From contig JAHRHY010000001.1 of assembly GCA_019671135.1 (NCBI GenBank), positions 2,480,001 to 2,544,000 on the forward strand: a stretch of 64,000 nt of DNA. The letters are read 5' to 3'. The stretch's first letter is position 1; every line of letters starts with the position of its first letter. The notes under the pieces were generated by a model. That model was not told the DNA's origin, ran no database searches, and saw nothing but the letters and a program-made list of their open reading frames with translations. This document shows, in pieces, positions 1-11,605 of this stretch. The stretch comes from Linnemannia hyalina (taxonomy: Eukaryota; Mortierellomycota; Mortierellomycetes; Mortierellales; Mortierellaceae). A program made the position numbers and the translations under genes.

Positions 1-20
1 ATTCACAGCGTTCATCACCT

Positions 21-53
21 CACCACCACCACCACCACCACCACCACCACCAC
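21..53. repeat. CAC trinucleotide microsatellite
   Basis: About eleven perfect CAC units, followed by imperfect CAA units to about position 85. It lies just upstream of the decayed family A copy, in what would be its 5' untranslated region. Nothing else is recognisable in bases 1-120. Confidence 0.9.
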
Positions 54-123
54 CAACAACAACAACAATGACAACAACAACGCCAAACAATAATCACCCT
101 CACCTTCTTCCACGTCCAACACC

Positions 124-1014
124 ATGGACGCGACGCCGCACCAACGCTTCCGACAAGATGAGATTATTGACTCTATTGTAGTTAGAAAGGATAAGACCAT
201 TGGAGAAACCTACAACCGCGTGTCGGATATCCAAAGGATCTTTTCGGGTGCTTCGTTGTTCAAAATCAATGGTGTGCATTTGAACTACCTCGAGGACCAA
301 CATGAACAAGTGTAGGTGAGCACAAACAAGAATCGCTTTCTTGCGCCAAAACGCATGAATATATTCTTTACACCTTGTTCTGTGATGTTCATGCTGACTT
401 ACGCCCCTGTTACTCTTGCACTTCTTTCTTGGCTGCCAATTAGCTATGAGCCGAAGAGGATCACTTGCTATCCTAACGGCATTATCGATATCGTTGCTAG
501 CACTGTCTATGCCACTACTAGTCCGCCCATTGCACACCACTGGCCCAAAACAACAGCGGGAATTCGAACCCCTCGTCACGATTGCTCCCAACAAACAGCA
601 TTGACCTCGCTTTGTCGGAACTAAACTACTCTCGCCTTCTCTTTCCTTCCAAAACACATGCATGCACATACCCTTTTCAACGACCACATATAGCAACAAT
701 GCACAATGCGAATTCAGGGTGGATAATTCCAAAGAAAAGACTCGGACAGACATATGTGACAACGAGATAGATATCCCGTCCAAGTCTACCACTCCATCCA
801 GTTCAGCTTCAAGATGAAGGCAGTGTGGTCGGTAAGCATGATGTGCAGTAAACGTGACCCGTTTCAGACCTCGCTCCAATTTTTCTGAGTGTCCCGATCA
901 CCCGCTCGTATTACACTTTTTGGACAAGATCGATGCCGAGAACGAACCCCAACTGGTCACTGTCCTCGATGCTTGTGAGAACCTTGTTGACTTGCGATTC
1001 AGTGGAGTGTAGGT
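124..1014 (+). pseudogene. Decayed family A (N-cassette/LRR) gene
   Basis: Exon 1 (124-311) encodes the conserved N-terminal cassette, beginning MDATPHQRF and ending LNYLEDQHEQ. The intron (312-443, GTAGGT..TAG) sits at the same place and in the same phase (2) as in the two intact paralogues, and exon 2 starts with YEPKRI at 445-462. The frame then runs only to a stop at 622-624, about 60 residues into exon 2, where the intact genes continue for over 900 residues. Scattered remnants follow: about 955-1014 reads as ACENLVDLRFSGV, matching the LRR motif of intact copies (CPGLVDVKLGGV). No coiled coil or central domain survives. It could still be transcribed and give a 123-residue protein containing only the N-terminal cassette. 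Confidence 0.72.
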
Positions 1015-1666
1015 CCATGGAATGGTGGGTCCGAACCGGATTGCGGAATGCTCTGCCTCGAAATAACAATCACAGGCAAAGGTAGCCATCGCCTCTTTTC
1101 AAATCAAGTAGTGTGAGTGTTGGAAGTGCGAATCGGAAAAAAATGGAGCTGTGCCTGCCTTGGAGATTATGCAAACACAGCAATGTGGTCGTTTCAATCC
1201 TTCTCCTCACGAAATAAAACATGGCGTTCCTGGACAGGATACTTGTAGATACTTTCCCCCTGTATCCCCTCGCCACTGCAACCAAAAAAAAAAAAGCAAA
1301 TAGCAATAGTGCAGGATTCAGGCCATGTATGGTTTTCTATTATACGTCACACAAACAAAAATGAGGCATGACCTTCCACCTTCTGTTTGCATGAAAATCA
1401 TTTCCCCTTCAGTCGACCCGATGTGCGAGGAAAGGAACAAGCAAGGGTGAAGATGAAAGGGGTTTCGCAATGGTACATATTGCCAGTGTGCATAGCCCGC
1501 TTGAATCTCACATCTACTTTCACGCATAAACGCAGAAGTATATAAACCTGCTGTTTCCCCTTTTTTTCAAACACTTAAACCACACATTCACTCACAAAAC
1601 AGACACCCTCCATCACACACCACGACGTACCCAAGGACACAGCGACAGCACGACGAGCACCCGAGC
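625..1666. other. Relic tail plus promoter of the next gene
   Basis: Bases 625-1014 hold degraded family A sequence. From 1015 to about 1530 I see no gene or repeat. The last 130 bases are the presumed promoter and 5' leader of the gene starting at 1667, with a TATA-like box and a CA-rich leader. Confidence 0.5.
1539..1546 (+). promoter_or_regulatory. TATA-like box
   Basis: TATATAAA lies 121 bases upstream of the ATG at 1667 and is followed by a pyrimidine- and CA-rich leader. The position is plausible for a fungal core promoter, but there is no direct evidence of use. Confidence 0.4.
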
Positions 1667-3981
1667 ATGGACGAATATCAAAACTTTCAGTGTGGTAGCA
1701 ATATCCAGTCCCTTGCCGTTCGATGGGACACTACCAGGCAATACCATTACAGTCGACTGAAGGATGTCCAGGAAGTCTTTCCCAACGCTGTCCGCTTTAA
1801 ACGTCGTGGTATTATTATTTTATACATGGAGGACGAAAATGATGAATAGTAAGTCAAGACACTCCCTGGTTCTTTTGTTTTTATGTCTGCTCCGTCTGTT
1901 AAGAATGTATGGAGCCACGAAGGATAAAGAGGACAAAACGATGAGCTAACAACAGATGACACCCTTCCCTTGACTGACATAGTATTGAGCCGAGGCGAAT
2001 CAGGCACTACCCGGGCGATATTATCGAGGTGGTCACCGATGCCGGTTCGGACTATACTCCTTTGTCCCCTCCAACCTTCCACGTAAAAGGAATGGCCTCG
2101 CCTAATACTGCTGCCGCTGCTATAGACCCTGGAATAGTCCATCCTCCGCCACTCAACTCAGTTCCTTTCATGAACAAAGTTCAGGTTTTGACCTCCCCAC
2201 CACTGCAAGGAGACCAGCCTGTTTTCTCGCCTCCTCCACCTTCATCTCTACCCGAGCTCTTAACAACATTGTTTGCACAGACAAGTACAACTCAGAGGTC
2301 CCCCTCGCCGCCTCCGCACCTTTTTCCTGCCTCGTCCACTTCGTCCCCTTCGCCACCTCTGGATCATTCCCCTGCCTCGTCTCCCTCACCCGAGTCGGAT
2401 GTTGAATCCATGGAGGACGTCACTGCTGTCACTAACTCCATTGTCAAGGAGAACATCGCTGCCGCCAAACCCATTGTCAAGAAGATCTCCATCTCCAAAG
2501 AACTCCGCCAGCTGATCGCGAAGAATAATGGCACATATGACGAGGATGCTGGAAAGATTGCTCTGACTCTCACTTCGACTGTTGACTTGAGGCAGTTCTT
2601 CAATAAGCTGGTCAAGGATGCCAAGAAGACAAGGGAGCTCGACGTTACACTCGATTATGATTTTGGAGCAAGCGACAGCGAGAACATGGTCAACAAGATC
2701 TACAGGACCGACATCGCCATCCTGCGCCTGGACCTCAAAGGAACCTGGGACGAGACACCCGAACAAATCAAAGAGAGCCTTAACCTCAAGTACCACAAGA
2801 TCCATACGCTCTTATGGGACAAGAACCTCAAGGGCCTCATCCTCGAGAACGCAACTCATTTCGGATTGCGGGCCAATCTCCCGCCTGTAAACAAGCTTTA
2901 TTCTGGCCTGCGTCTGCTCCATTTCCTGATCAAGATCGAGTCGTCGAGCGAGTCCCAGTTGTGTACACTGCTCCTTGCCTGTCCTAACCTTCATGACCTG
3001 AGGCTGGGTAACTTCCAGACCCAGGGTCAGATACACCCCAAGATGGAGGTTGTCATTGGCAACCTCAAGAAGCTCAAGACCCTTCACATCTACAACACCA
3101 ACTACAGTCCTGACATCCCTGAAGAAGACAAGACCAACCACCGCTGGAAGACCATCCCGCAGAGCGACAGGCCCATCAAGAATATTGTCCGCACCGGTCA
3201 TGGCGTCAACCAGGCGCGACTTCAGGCTGTCATCGGACGGTCAGCTGGCGTCATCGAGGTCCTGATGCTCCAGTACCCCAAGATCCCAAACCGTCCTCTC
3301 GAGTTGCGTGCTTCGGACGCCATTGATCAACCCTATGTCAAGTTGACCCATCTCGACCTCCAAGTTGTCCTATCGCCCAATTCTCTGGCCATATTACGCG
3401 AGACCATGCCACAGCTCAACCTCACTCATCTGGGAGTCAACTGCCACTCCAAGGAACTCCTCAAGCATGTCAAATTCGAAACCCTCACGTCGATTAGCTT
3501 GACAGACTTGAGCGAGGCAGACCTGAGTCATATCAGAAGCGAGTCACTCAGGAACTTTCGATCCTGGAAAATCAAGACCATCCGCCTCCGCGACATCGAC
3601 AACATCGAGGCTCTCATGTTCCTCCTAGCACTCCCCATGCGGCGCATCTTTTTGAGCAAGCCCTCGATCGCGTCCCTAAAGGGGATACTCACCCATCTCG
3701 ATTTCTCTGAACTCGAGGTCCTATCGATCCTGACCCCGGAATACGATTGGTCAACCGAGGCGATCCTGGCCACCCAAGCTGCAAAGTTCAACGACCGCAT
3801 GAAGGTCGAATTGTGTCGACCTCATCACGACTTCAAGAGCGACATCTATGACGAAAATGCCCGACCCTTGGTCGGCACCAATAAGAAACTTGCGCGTGGA
3901 CGTGTCGAAATCCTGTCGATCTTCCTCCAGCACGAGCGATACATCCAGGCCATTCTTCCGGCTCATTCTATCGGCAAATAA
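1667..3981 (+). CDS. Family A protein, short form: N-cassette, Pro/Ser linker, LRR
   Basis: Two exons, 1667-1848 and 1983-3981 (intron GTAAGT..CATAG, phase 2), give 726 residues. Residues 1-80 are the conserved cassette, with LKDVQEVFPNAVRF, the hydrophobic strand IIILYMEDEND, and YIEPRRIRHYPGDIIEVV across the junction. Residues about 80-205 are a low-complexity Pro/Ser-rich linker. From about 240 the protein aligns with the C-terminal halves of the long family A proteins: a conserved NNGTYDEDAGKIALTL block (NGGTYDSQFGKVTITL in the long form), then irregular leucine-rich repeats to the end. It lacks the coiled coil and the CECG and HVKWVC blocks of the long form. No signal peptide or membrane segment is visible. 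The function is unknown. LRRs suggest a protein-binding or receptor role, and the cassette may be a ubiquitin-like fold (inference). The frame is intact, so this is a real gene. Confidence 0.88.
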
Positions 3982-5755
3982 TTGCAATTGCGCCATTACT
4001 TTTTCTTTGGGTTGCCTTTTATCAACTCCTTTTTCAATCACTCTTTCTAATGTTATGGGTGATCATATATATTATTTGTGCCTGTGCTACTACTATGGAA
4101 AAATAAACCACAGCAATATGTAGCCTTGAGCAAACAAGATATCCCAGAGTCGACACTTGTGATAATGGTTCAGGCGGGGGAAATGGAAATAGGCGTGGAC
4201 ATGAGCATCTTTAGCTTCTGTCTTCTCTTTTCCGGATATGATGTTGTAGTGAGGTTATTGTTTGCGATAAACGCGTGTATTCCCCAATGATGTTTAGCGA
4301 CGCTGCCTGCCAATCGATGTCGATAACAAACTCCTGTTATACGATATTTTCTCCTGACTCTTCCTGGATATTCCTGCCATTGTGCCCTACAATTTCTTCT
4401 TTCCACAACCCTAGGAGGCGTACCTCTTCTTACGTTAATCTGCCATGACCATTTCTCAATCATGCAGCCTGGACCTTTTGCGCAATGAACCCTGTTCCGA
4501 TGGCGTACCATCAATGCGAGTTTTGCGGTCAGTCCTGTCCTCCTTGGTCATCGTGGGGCCAACAATGGTGGTGGTATGCTTTGATGAGATCCCAGCTTAA
4601 GGCTCCCATGCCCCAAACGCGCAAGGCTGACTCGGCAAGCAACTGTACCTGTTCACAGGAATATTTGCTGATGGGGCAAAGGGTGTGGCGAACTGGTTGC
4701 GCTTGAAAGAGTGTAAGGCATAGCGCCAAAGAGCAGTACGGCTGTCCTTTTTGTTGCCACTAATTGATGTAGGTGCACCGGTGATGGATGCGATTCCAAA
4801 GTGGAGAGAAGCAAGGAGCGAGGAGTGAGTGTCTGTGTTGTGTCTGCAGCATGAGCAGAAGAGATTCTAAGCCACAGCTCTAGGCAGATGTTTTTCTCTC
4901 CTCTCTCCCTCACCTACCCTGAACCCAGGAACAGCAACAGGGGCAGCACCCACTAACGAACTCGACTGTATCACCAAGAAGACACTCCCAGCTCCTTGGA
5001 AAAAATCTAGAAGGGAATGTCATGGCTCTGATTGCTATAGGGACACCGTAAAGACCTTTAGTTGCTTACTTCGCTTTTCTTGCTGGGTACTGGACATTGG
5101 CGGACCTTGACAAAGACTTCCGGTAGCGGGGCGGGGTGGCTTTGTCGCCCAACTCCCTATCTATCTCCGAAAGAATGATAACTTTAGTTTCTCGCTTTGG
5201 GCCAATCGACTCCAAAAAAATTCAGGAACCACCACCAGTCGAATGTACTATTCGACGGCGCCAATCACTTTCAGTCATAACTTGTCTCAGTTACTGATCG
5301 TACCTGAATAATCTTTGACTACAGGTGCTTATGCTCGCTGCCAGACTGGGCACCCTCACGAAGGAATATGAGGGTGTATATGTTGACACGGGGAACGCGG
5401 CCATGAGAATAAAGAACACAAACGATTCTGAACACAAATAGGCGAGGAAAGCAATTTGGGACAGTGAACTGTTTTTGGCGTGGGAGCCCACCCATTACAC
5501 CATGCATGATTTTCCTTCATACAAAGAGGAGGCCCACGTTTCTTGCTTTTCTCATTTCTGACACATGGCGCCTCTCTCATACCCTTGTCCTTCATCTTCC
5601 TTCCTGTCTTCCCCTCATGGTCATTCCTCCTCTGACTATTCTTCACAACTCATTCATCAGCACACCAAAAACACATCACCCTCAGCAATCACCTTCACCC
5701 TCATACTCACCCTCACCCTCAACACCTGCTATTAAAGCATTCGCCCTGTCAGCCT
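3982..5755. other. Intergenic region, no gene recognised
   Basis: Contains the 3' region of the upstream gene (an AATAAA-like signal at about 4101) and the promoter of the next. Open frames here, including a cysteine-containing one at 4485-4706, show no family resemblance or codon pattern I trust. The last 100 bases are a CCCTCA-rich leader resembling that of the family A gene at 34.6 kb. Confidence 0.5.
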
Positions 5756-8700
5756 ATGATACCTCACCAACGCTTTCAACACGGCGAGAGGGTCGAACAG
5801 CTCCCTCTGCGGAAGGACAAGACCACAGGCGTGCTCTACATTCGTGAAAAAGATGTCCAGAGGGTCTTCTCTGGCGCCACTCTGTTCAAGGTCGACGGCG
5901 TTGTTATTTACTACCTCGAGGACGAGAACGAAGAAGAGTAAGCAGAGAATATTACAAAGAGAGCAACTCTCGACAAAAAGGCATCCACCTTGCAACCTTC
6001 CTCTTATTTCTTGATACTAACTCTCCACTTTTTCTTCTTGGCCTATAACTTTGCTCTCTTGTGGTATAGGTATGAGCCGAAGAGGATCGGATACTACCCA
6101 GACGATGTTGTCGAGGTGGTCATCCCCGGTTTGACCCACATCCATACAACTCCTTCAGTCGACCTCTCTGGAAGGACCATGGCACAGACAGGAAGCAGAA
6201 ATTCAAGCCACCCAACTCAATTGATCACAAACGATGGCATGGAACTCTCTGTGTCGAATCTCTCTCTACGACCTTATTCCGTCCACACAAGCACCCTCGT
6301 TCGGTCCGCCACTTACTCCGTCGAGCGCCCCTCAAAATCCTCCCTCTCCTCGCCCAATACTATTGCTCACCAATTTGCACCCATCGCTCGTCCTATGGCT
6401 GCACTTTCAGCAATCGCTTCAGACATCACCACTATCCAACATCAACTCACCCACTCGACCGACCAGCAGTCAGCGCACCACCAACAGCTTTTGGAGCAGT
6501 TGATCCAGCTTCTTAAAGAGCAGGCTGCATCCAAGGAGAGGGAGGAGCAGATGTTGAGGGAGCAGGCCGAGTCCAAAGTAAGGGACGAGCAACTGTTGAG
6601 GATGCAGCAGGAGACGATTGACCGACTCACTGTGGCCCAGCAGAAGATCGAGGCTATCTTGGTCCAAAACTATGAACTCCACGAGTATCCGATCCCAAGG
6701 CTGTTCGTCATTCTTCCAGACTCGTACGAGAAATGGGACCCTCGGAACATTATGGCAGAGAGATTTCGACTGTTCTTCTTGTGCGAGTGTGGCGACCATT
6801 GCAACCCAAGCGTGGGATCAACGACTTCATCTGGCCAACTCACCATCGCCGCTTCTGCCTCCTCCACACCCGTCCCTGTCAGGAGCAGTGTCCACTTGGC
6901 CAAGCATGAGGGGTATGAGATTTCTCGCTCCAAAGAGTTCTTTGATCGCTATGGTCCCTATGTCCTTGGCATGCTCCGGATGCTCAAGCATTGTCTGGCC
7001 GTTGCAAAGGTGGCGGCCCCTGCTATTGCGCTGGTGGAGAGTGGTGTCAAGGATGTCATGGACGGAGTCACGTCGATCTCAGAGACAACGATTATGGCGG
7101 TAGATATGTCGATCGACTTTCTGGAGCAGAAACTGGATGAGAACGCGACAGGCGATGGAATCTCCAAAACAATGGCTGGGTCGCAGGAGGAGGAGGAGGA
7201 AGACATGTTCAGCGGTCTTACAGCACTGGAGGGTGCCGATCTGCGGCGACTGGACTCTTTCCTGAGGAAGAAGGACGCGGACAAAATCCTAGGAAATTTG
7301 TACAGGATCACCCTCGAGACAGGTCATGTCAAATGGGTGTGCCTTCACCATTACCGTCAAGTGTACCGCGAGACAGCGATGGCATCGTTCTTGCAGTGTG
7401 TTGAAACCAACGGTGGCACGTACGATTCCCAGTTTGGCAAAGTCACCATCACCCTCAAATCCAGCATCGCCACCAAGGATTTCTTCTCTCGACTCTCCAC
7501 ACAGGCACCGGCGGTCACTGGTCTCAGGGTGACTCTTGATTGGTCGTTTGGGTCGGTGGATCTGGGTATGCTGGTGGACAAGATTGCTCAGTCGAATATT
7601 CAGGAATTGGAGCTGGACTTTATGGAATTTGCTTCTCCTGGTTCGTTGGGGTCCCTAATGCGTCCAGGGAAGGGAAGGTACCACTCTCTCCTTGGACTAT
7701 TGTCCAACGACAGGATCAAGCGCCTGGCCTTTATCAACATAAGTCTCATCGGACCGCGGACATCGAGCTTGCCCAAGACCCACCACCCCACGCTCCTCCA
7801 AAGCTTCCACTATTCGGGGTGGGTCGATGACTTTGACGACTCTCGCCTGGCTGAGATCATCTCTCTATGTCCCGGTCTTGTCGATGTGAAACTTGGAGGA
7901 GTCGTATACTCCAGTGAAGGCATTCCCAAAGTCGACCAAGCTCTGGGTTCGCTCTCAAAGATGAAGATCCTGCATCGATGTCGCCTATATGCTGATTCCA
8001 AAGTAAAAATCAAGGATACCACAGCCCCATATGGCACGGTCGCTTTGAGGGAGCTCACGGATATCGGCATGCCGTACCCCACTGGCCCTGCTGGTCTACT
8101 TGAGGCCGCCATCCAGCGATCGGCCGCGACATTGGAGGTACTCATACTCCTTTCCCACACCTATAGCCGAATTGACCTGGCTCAGATTTGCGACATATTT
8201 TCGCCCGCAGCGCACATCAGTGGTCTCCCATTCCTGAGACTGACGCACCTCGAACTCCTTGTCTACATGACAGCTGATTCCCTCGACCTGATGGCCCTCC
8301 TACTACCAAGTCTTTCTCTGGTCCACCTTGGTGTCGATGAGGACACCTGCATTCTCCTCTCAGAAGTCAGCCTGGTCTCTTTGCGGTCCCTACGTGTGCA
8401 AAATGTTGAGGACTACGTCATCGACCCCTTTTATCACCGTGTCCTCTCGTCGTCCACACCTTGTCAGATCCAACAAATACGGTTCGGAAATATTGCGAAA
8501 TCACAAGTGCTGGCGAACATTCTTGCTGATCTTCCTTTGAGACGACTGCATCTCGATGAACCAAAGAACGACAATATACTCGAGATGGTTCTGCCAAGCT
8601 TGAACCTCTCTCAACTCCAACTTCTCATAATCGACTACCACAAGTTCGGTCCAGAAATGGAGGCGGTTCTTGCTGCAAGAAGTACAGAGTTTACGAACGA

Positions 8701-8869
8701 GTTTGTACTTCACTTGGGACATGAAAAGACGCTGAAAGCGGACGAGGCGCAGGTGCTGAACTCAAGAGAGGTGCAAGGATCGCCGATGAAGCTTGCCCGT
8801 CGCCGTGTTCGTGTTGTTGACTTTCTTACCACTGACCCGGAGTACTATAGATCTGTTACCTCTTCGTGA
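5756..8869 (+). CDS. Family A protein, long form: N-cassette, coiled coil, helical module, LRR
   Basis: Exons 5756-5937 and 6070-8869 (phase-2 intron) encode 993 residues. The ATG at 5756 (MIPHQRF) matches paralogue starts. Order of parts: residues 1-80, cassette ending YEPKRIGYYPDDVVEVV; about 85-195, Ser/Thr-rich linker; 197-259, coiled coil (LLKEQAASKEREEQMLREQ); 261-302, conserved block ending RFRLFFLCECG; 337-344, LAKHEGYE; 355-372, a hydrophobic helix (YGPYVLGMLRMLKHCLAV) in a helical stretch to about 420; 434-439, acidic run; 479-490, GHVKWVCLHHYR; about 500-925, LRR-like repeats; basic C-terminus. I believe the CECG, KHEGY and HVKWVC blocks recur in large Mortierella protein families, but I know no assigned function. 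The layout (adapter-like N-terminus, coiled coil/helical bundle, LRR) resembles NLR-type receptors without a nucleotide-binding domain; this is inference. The copy at 31.5-34.6 kb is near-identical. Confidence 0.9.
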
Positions 8870-9304
8870 TCATAAAAAGTCATTGACTTTACTTGTTTAT
8901 ATTGACAATTACCTAAAGAAGAGAGAGAAAAGACTTTTACACAGGCCTGTACCGATTCTCCTGCAGCTCATAGCGATTATCCTGCAGCACATAATTGGGA
9001 TGTGTTCTAGCGCTTGAGCGTCTATAGCGAAACATCCCTGTTATTTTGTTCGCTTCTACGGACGCAACGAGTTGACTATCTACTTTCTCTTTTGGGATTC
9101 GCAAAATGGAACTTGGTATCATGCGTTGGACCTGACTTCACAGGGCAAACACCCACCTCTCAAGCTTTATTTCCCAACGGTAACAGTGCGGAGGAGGTTT
9201 GTAGCCACTCTCGCGTTCTTTGACGATAGGCCGCGATAATTTTGAACACATCTTGAATAGATCATTCCAGGAATAACAAGTACGCGTATTTGTTTTCTGG
9301 AGGG
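8870..9304. other. Short intergenic region
   Basis: The 3' flank of the family A gene, with no gene, RNA or repeat recognised up to the start of the inverted-repeat element. Confidence 0.5.
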
Positions 9305-10140
9305 TACATTTTCCTGCTTTTCTTTTTCTTTCTAGTCCCAGCAGCGAGAGGATACATTTTTCCGTTTAGTGCATTGGGCTAGCAAATATCACACGCTTCT
9401 GAGTGCCTTCGGGGTCACTTGCGAGAGTGCCTCTCTTTTGGGCGCTCACATGTCGGCGACCGACGACCCTCAGAGTGATTTATGGGGGTCAGGGGCAGAA
9501 GTCCTCTACTTTTCCTCTTTGCACTCCAGCGAGCAACAATTACAACATATTTTCTTTGGGGAGGGTGCGGTATCTTTACATCCAACCATTGTCCTGACAG
9601 CATGTAATGGTTTGATCACCAAAGCTAGAGGTGCTCAGCGGGTGTGCTCTAGAAAGTCACGGGGTGTTTAGAGTATTGGCCTGGTACCTGGCTTAACACC
9701 ATACGGGAAAAAGGATAGCGGCCAAGCTATCTCTGGCCCTGAAAAACATGCCTATTGGCCGTGGGCAGGAGAATGACTGGTGATAACGATAATGCGAATG
9801 ATAGAATGCGAACTCGGGACAAGGATTTTTTGTTGCTTGTTGTGGCATGGTGTGGTTTCTAACCCGATTTTTCTTTCTTTTCTTTTGTGTTCATTCCAAT
9901 GTTATTTTGAAGGAGAAAAAGGGCATACAGGATCGATCATGGGTTCAGGATCGCCAATTCATCTACATGATAATCATAGCCTCGTGCAGGAAAAATAAAG
10001 ACGTTTCTATTTGCTACGCATTGTTCTTTGTGATGCGATGGGCTTTTGTCAGGAACTGCAGTTGTATAGTAGCGAGCGAGAGTCGTGAAGATGGCAAAGT
10101 GGTCGTATGTGAGAGCTGTGAGTCGTACACCAGCCAGCTG
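9305..10140 (+). repeat. Left arm of the inverted repeat
   Basis: Left inverted arm; it pairs with 10797-11605 read in reverse complement. The best-preserved stretches are 9760-9830, 9865-9965 and 10050-10125. Short open frames inside it are not supported as genes. Confidence 0.75.
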
Positions 10141-10157
10141 TGAGCATGGAGCCACGA

Positions 10158-10766
10158 GTACCAAGACAACCATTATGGCAACGACGGCATGAACGGACAC
10201 AGTAACGGACATGTCAACGGCAACGACAACGGCGAGGCAATGGTCACCTTCAACAGCAGTACATGTACAATAACGACGATGATAGCGAGGATGAGGACAA
10301 TGGAATCAGCTACCTCGCCCACCTTCAACAACGCGCTCCTCCTACTAGTGCTAGCAATGGCGTTAGGGGAGTGCAGAAGGGAAACGGAGTTGCTGATACG
10401 CGTTCGGCGAATGATAGGACTCCCTCTCGGTTGAAGGAGTACGAGCAAATGATTGATGAGATTGAGAACTCTAGGAGACAGCATTAGATACCTTTTTTTA
10501 TTTGCATTAGCATTACTTTAGACGTTTCTTCCTTTTTGGAATAACAGCATTGTACTATTATTTGACGTTTGCATTGGTTCGTATGTGGAGCGAGAAAATG
10601 TTAATGTAGCTGTATATATATATGGGTACGAGAGATACTTGTTTTTTGAAGCTCAAAGAACGCGTCTATCATCTGTACGATGCTGTCATTGAGTTAGAAA
10701 AAGCCGCGTCTATCAGATAAAGGGGGGGGGGGGGGGGGAAGAGTGTAGTGCAATGCCCACTGATGC
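10158..10766 (+). pseudogene. Captured 3' fragment of the kelch/coiled-coil gene
   Basis: Reverse-complement copy of 12767-13388: the end of the last exon of the kelch gene plus its 3' untranslated region. Codons 10263-10487 translate to the same 74 C-terminal residues as the source, ending IDEIENSRRQH and a stop. The source's Gly-Asn codon repeat is shortened here, and the 5-base G run of the source has grown to about 17 Gs (10722-10738). The near identity to the source contrasts with the diverged flanking arms, so the capture is recent. It lacks a promoter and start of its own and is not expected to make a functional protein. Because it is inverted relative to the source gene, transcripts reading through both could form double-stranded RNA (inference). 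Confidence 0.9.
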
Positions 10767-10796
10767 CCAAACAGTGCATGCTTTTGCAGTTTGGCC

Positions 10797-11605
10797 TTCA
10801 CATACGACCACTTTGCCATCTTCACGACCCTCGCTCAGACCTGTACAACCGCAGTTCCTGGCACAAGCCTATTGTATCTCAAAAAACAATACGGAGCAAA
10901 ATTGAAAAGACTTTATTTTTCCTATATGCAGCTACGATTGGTTGTATCGATGAATTGGTGATCCTGAATAAATGATGTACGATCCTGTGTGCCCTTTTTC
11001 TCTATCAAAATAACATTGGAAAGAAAACAAAACAAAACAAAACAAAAAAAAATCGGGTTAGACACTACACCGTCTACAAAAACCATTTCCCGAGTTCACC
11101 CCCAATCACTCGCATTCCCATTATCACCAGTCATTCTCTTGCCCAAGACCATGAGTCAATTTTTTTTCAGGACCAGGGATAGCTTGGTCTCTATCCCTCA
11201 GCCCTCGTGTAGGGTGGGCCAGCAGCTGTCAGGCCAATACTCCAACCGTCCTGAGACTTTCCGGAAGACATCCACGAGCCCCTCTTGCCTTGGTAATAGA
11301 ACCCCTACAAGCTACCAGACCAATGGTTGAATGTAGCGATGCTACCCAAGGAATTAAGCGGTAATTTCTGCTCTCTGGAGTGCAAGGACGGGAGTCAGTA
11401 GGCTGATGCCTTTGGCTCCCTGAAGTCACTATGGACGGAGCCGGCATTTCAAAATGTGAGCTATCAAACTCTCGAAAGAGAGTTGCTCTAGCAAGTGACC
11501 CCGACGGTACTCGTACGCGTGTGACATTGCCAGCCCAGCGTACTACACGGAATATTATATCCTCTGGTGCCGAGGTAAGAAAGAGAAGGAAAAGCAGGGA
11601 ATGTG
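10797..11605 (-). repeat. Right arm of the inverted repeat
   Basis: Right arm, complementary to 9305-10140. It includes an A-rich insertion (AAAAC repeats near 11025-11050) where the left arm has a CTTT-rich stretch. Confidence 0.75.

Larger units (their letters stand above)
9305..11605. mobile_element. Inverted-repeat (foldback/MULE-like) element with captured gene fragment
   Basis: Two arms of roughly 800 bases are inverted copies of each other, and between them lies a fragment of the neighbouring kelch gene. Matching landmarks: CCTGCTTTTC at about 9311 against GAAAAGCAGG near 11587-11596; GGGGTCACTTGC near 9413 against GCAAGTGACCCC near 11491; GAGTATTGGCCTG at 9670 against CAGGCCAATACTC at 11228-11240; GAGAATGACTGGTGATAA at 9768 against its complement at 11121-11138; CATACGACCACTTTGCCATC at 10801-10820 against its complement near 10091. 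Arms differ by many substitutions and small indels, so they are old. No transposase ORF is present, so it would be non-autonomous. Outer ends are approximate and I found no convincing target-site duplication. Alternatives: a large foldback element, or an inverted duplication without a transposon. Confidence 0.72.

Noticed and set aside
545..575. tRNA B-box-like sequence (complement of GGAATTCGAACCC)
   Set aside because: No A-box or cloverleaf can be formed upstream on that strand, and the bases align with the coding sequence of intact family A genes in the same region.
4485..4706. Short frame with CxxC and tryptophan-rich stretch
   Set aside because: No codon bias, no neighbours of similar kind and no recognisable domain; treated as chance.
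10798..10830. 5S rRNA-like start (CACATACGACCA)
   Set aside because: Only about 12 bases agree with 5S rRNA; the rest does not, and the segment is part of the inverted-repeat arm.
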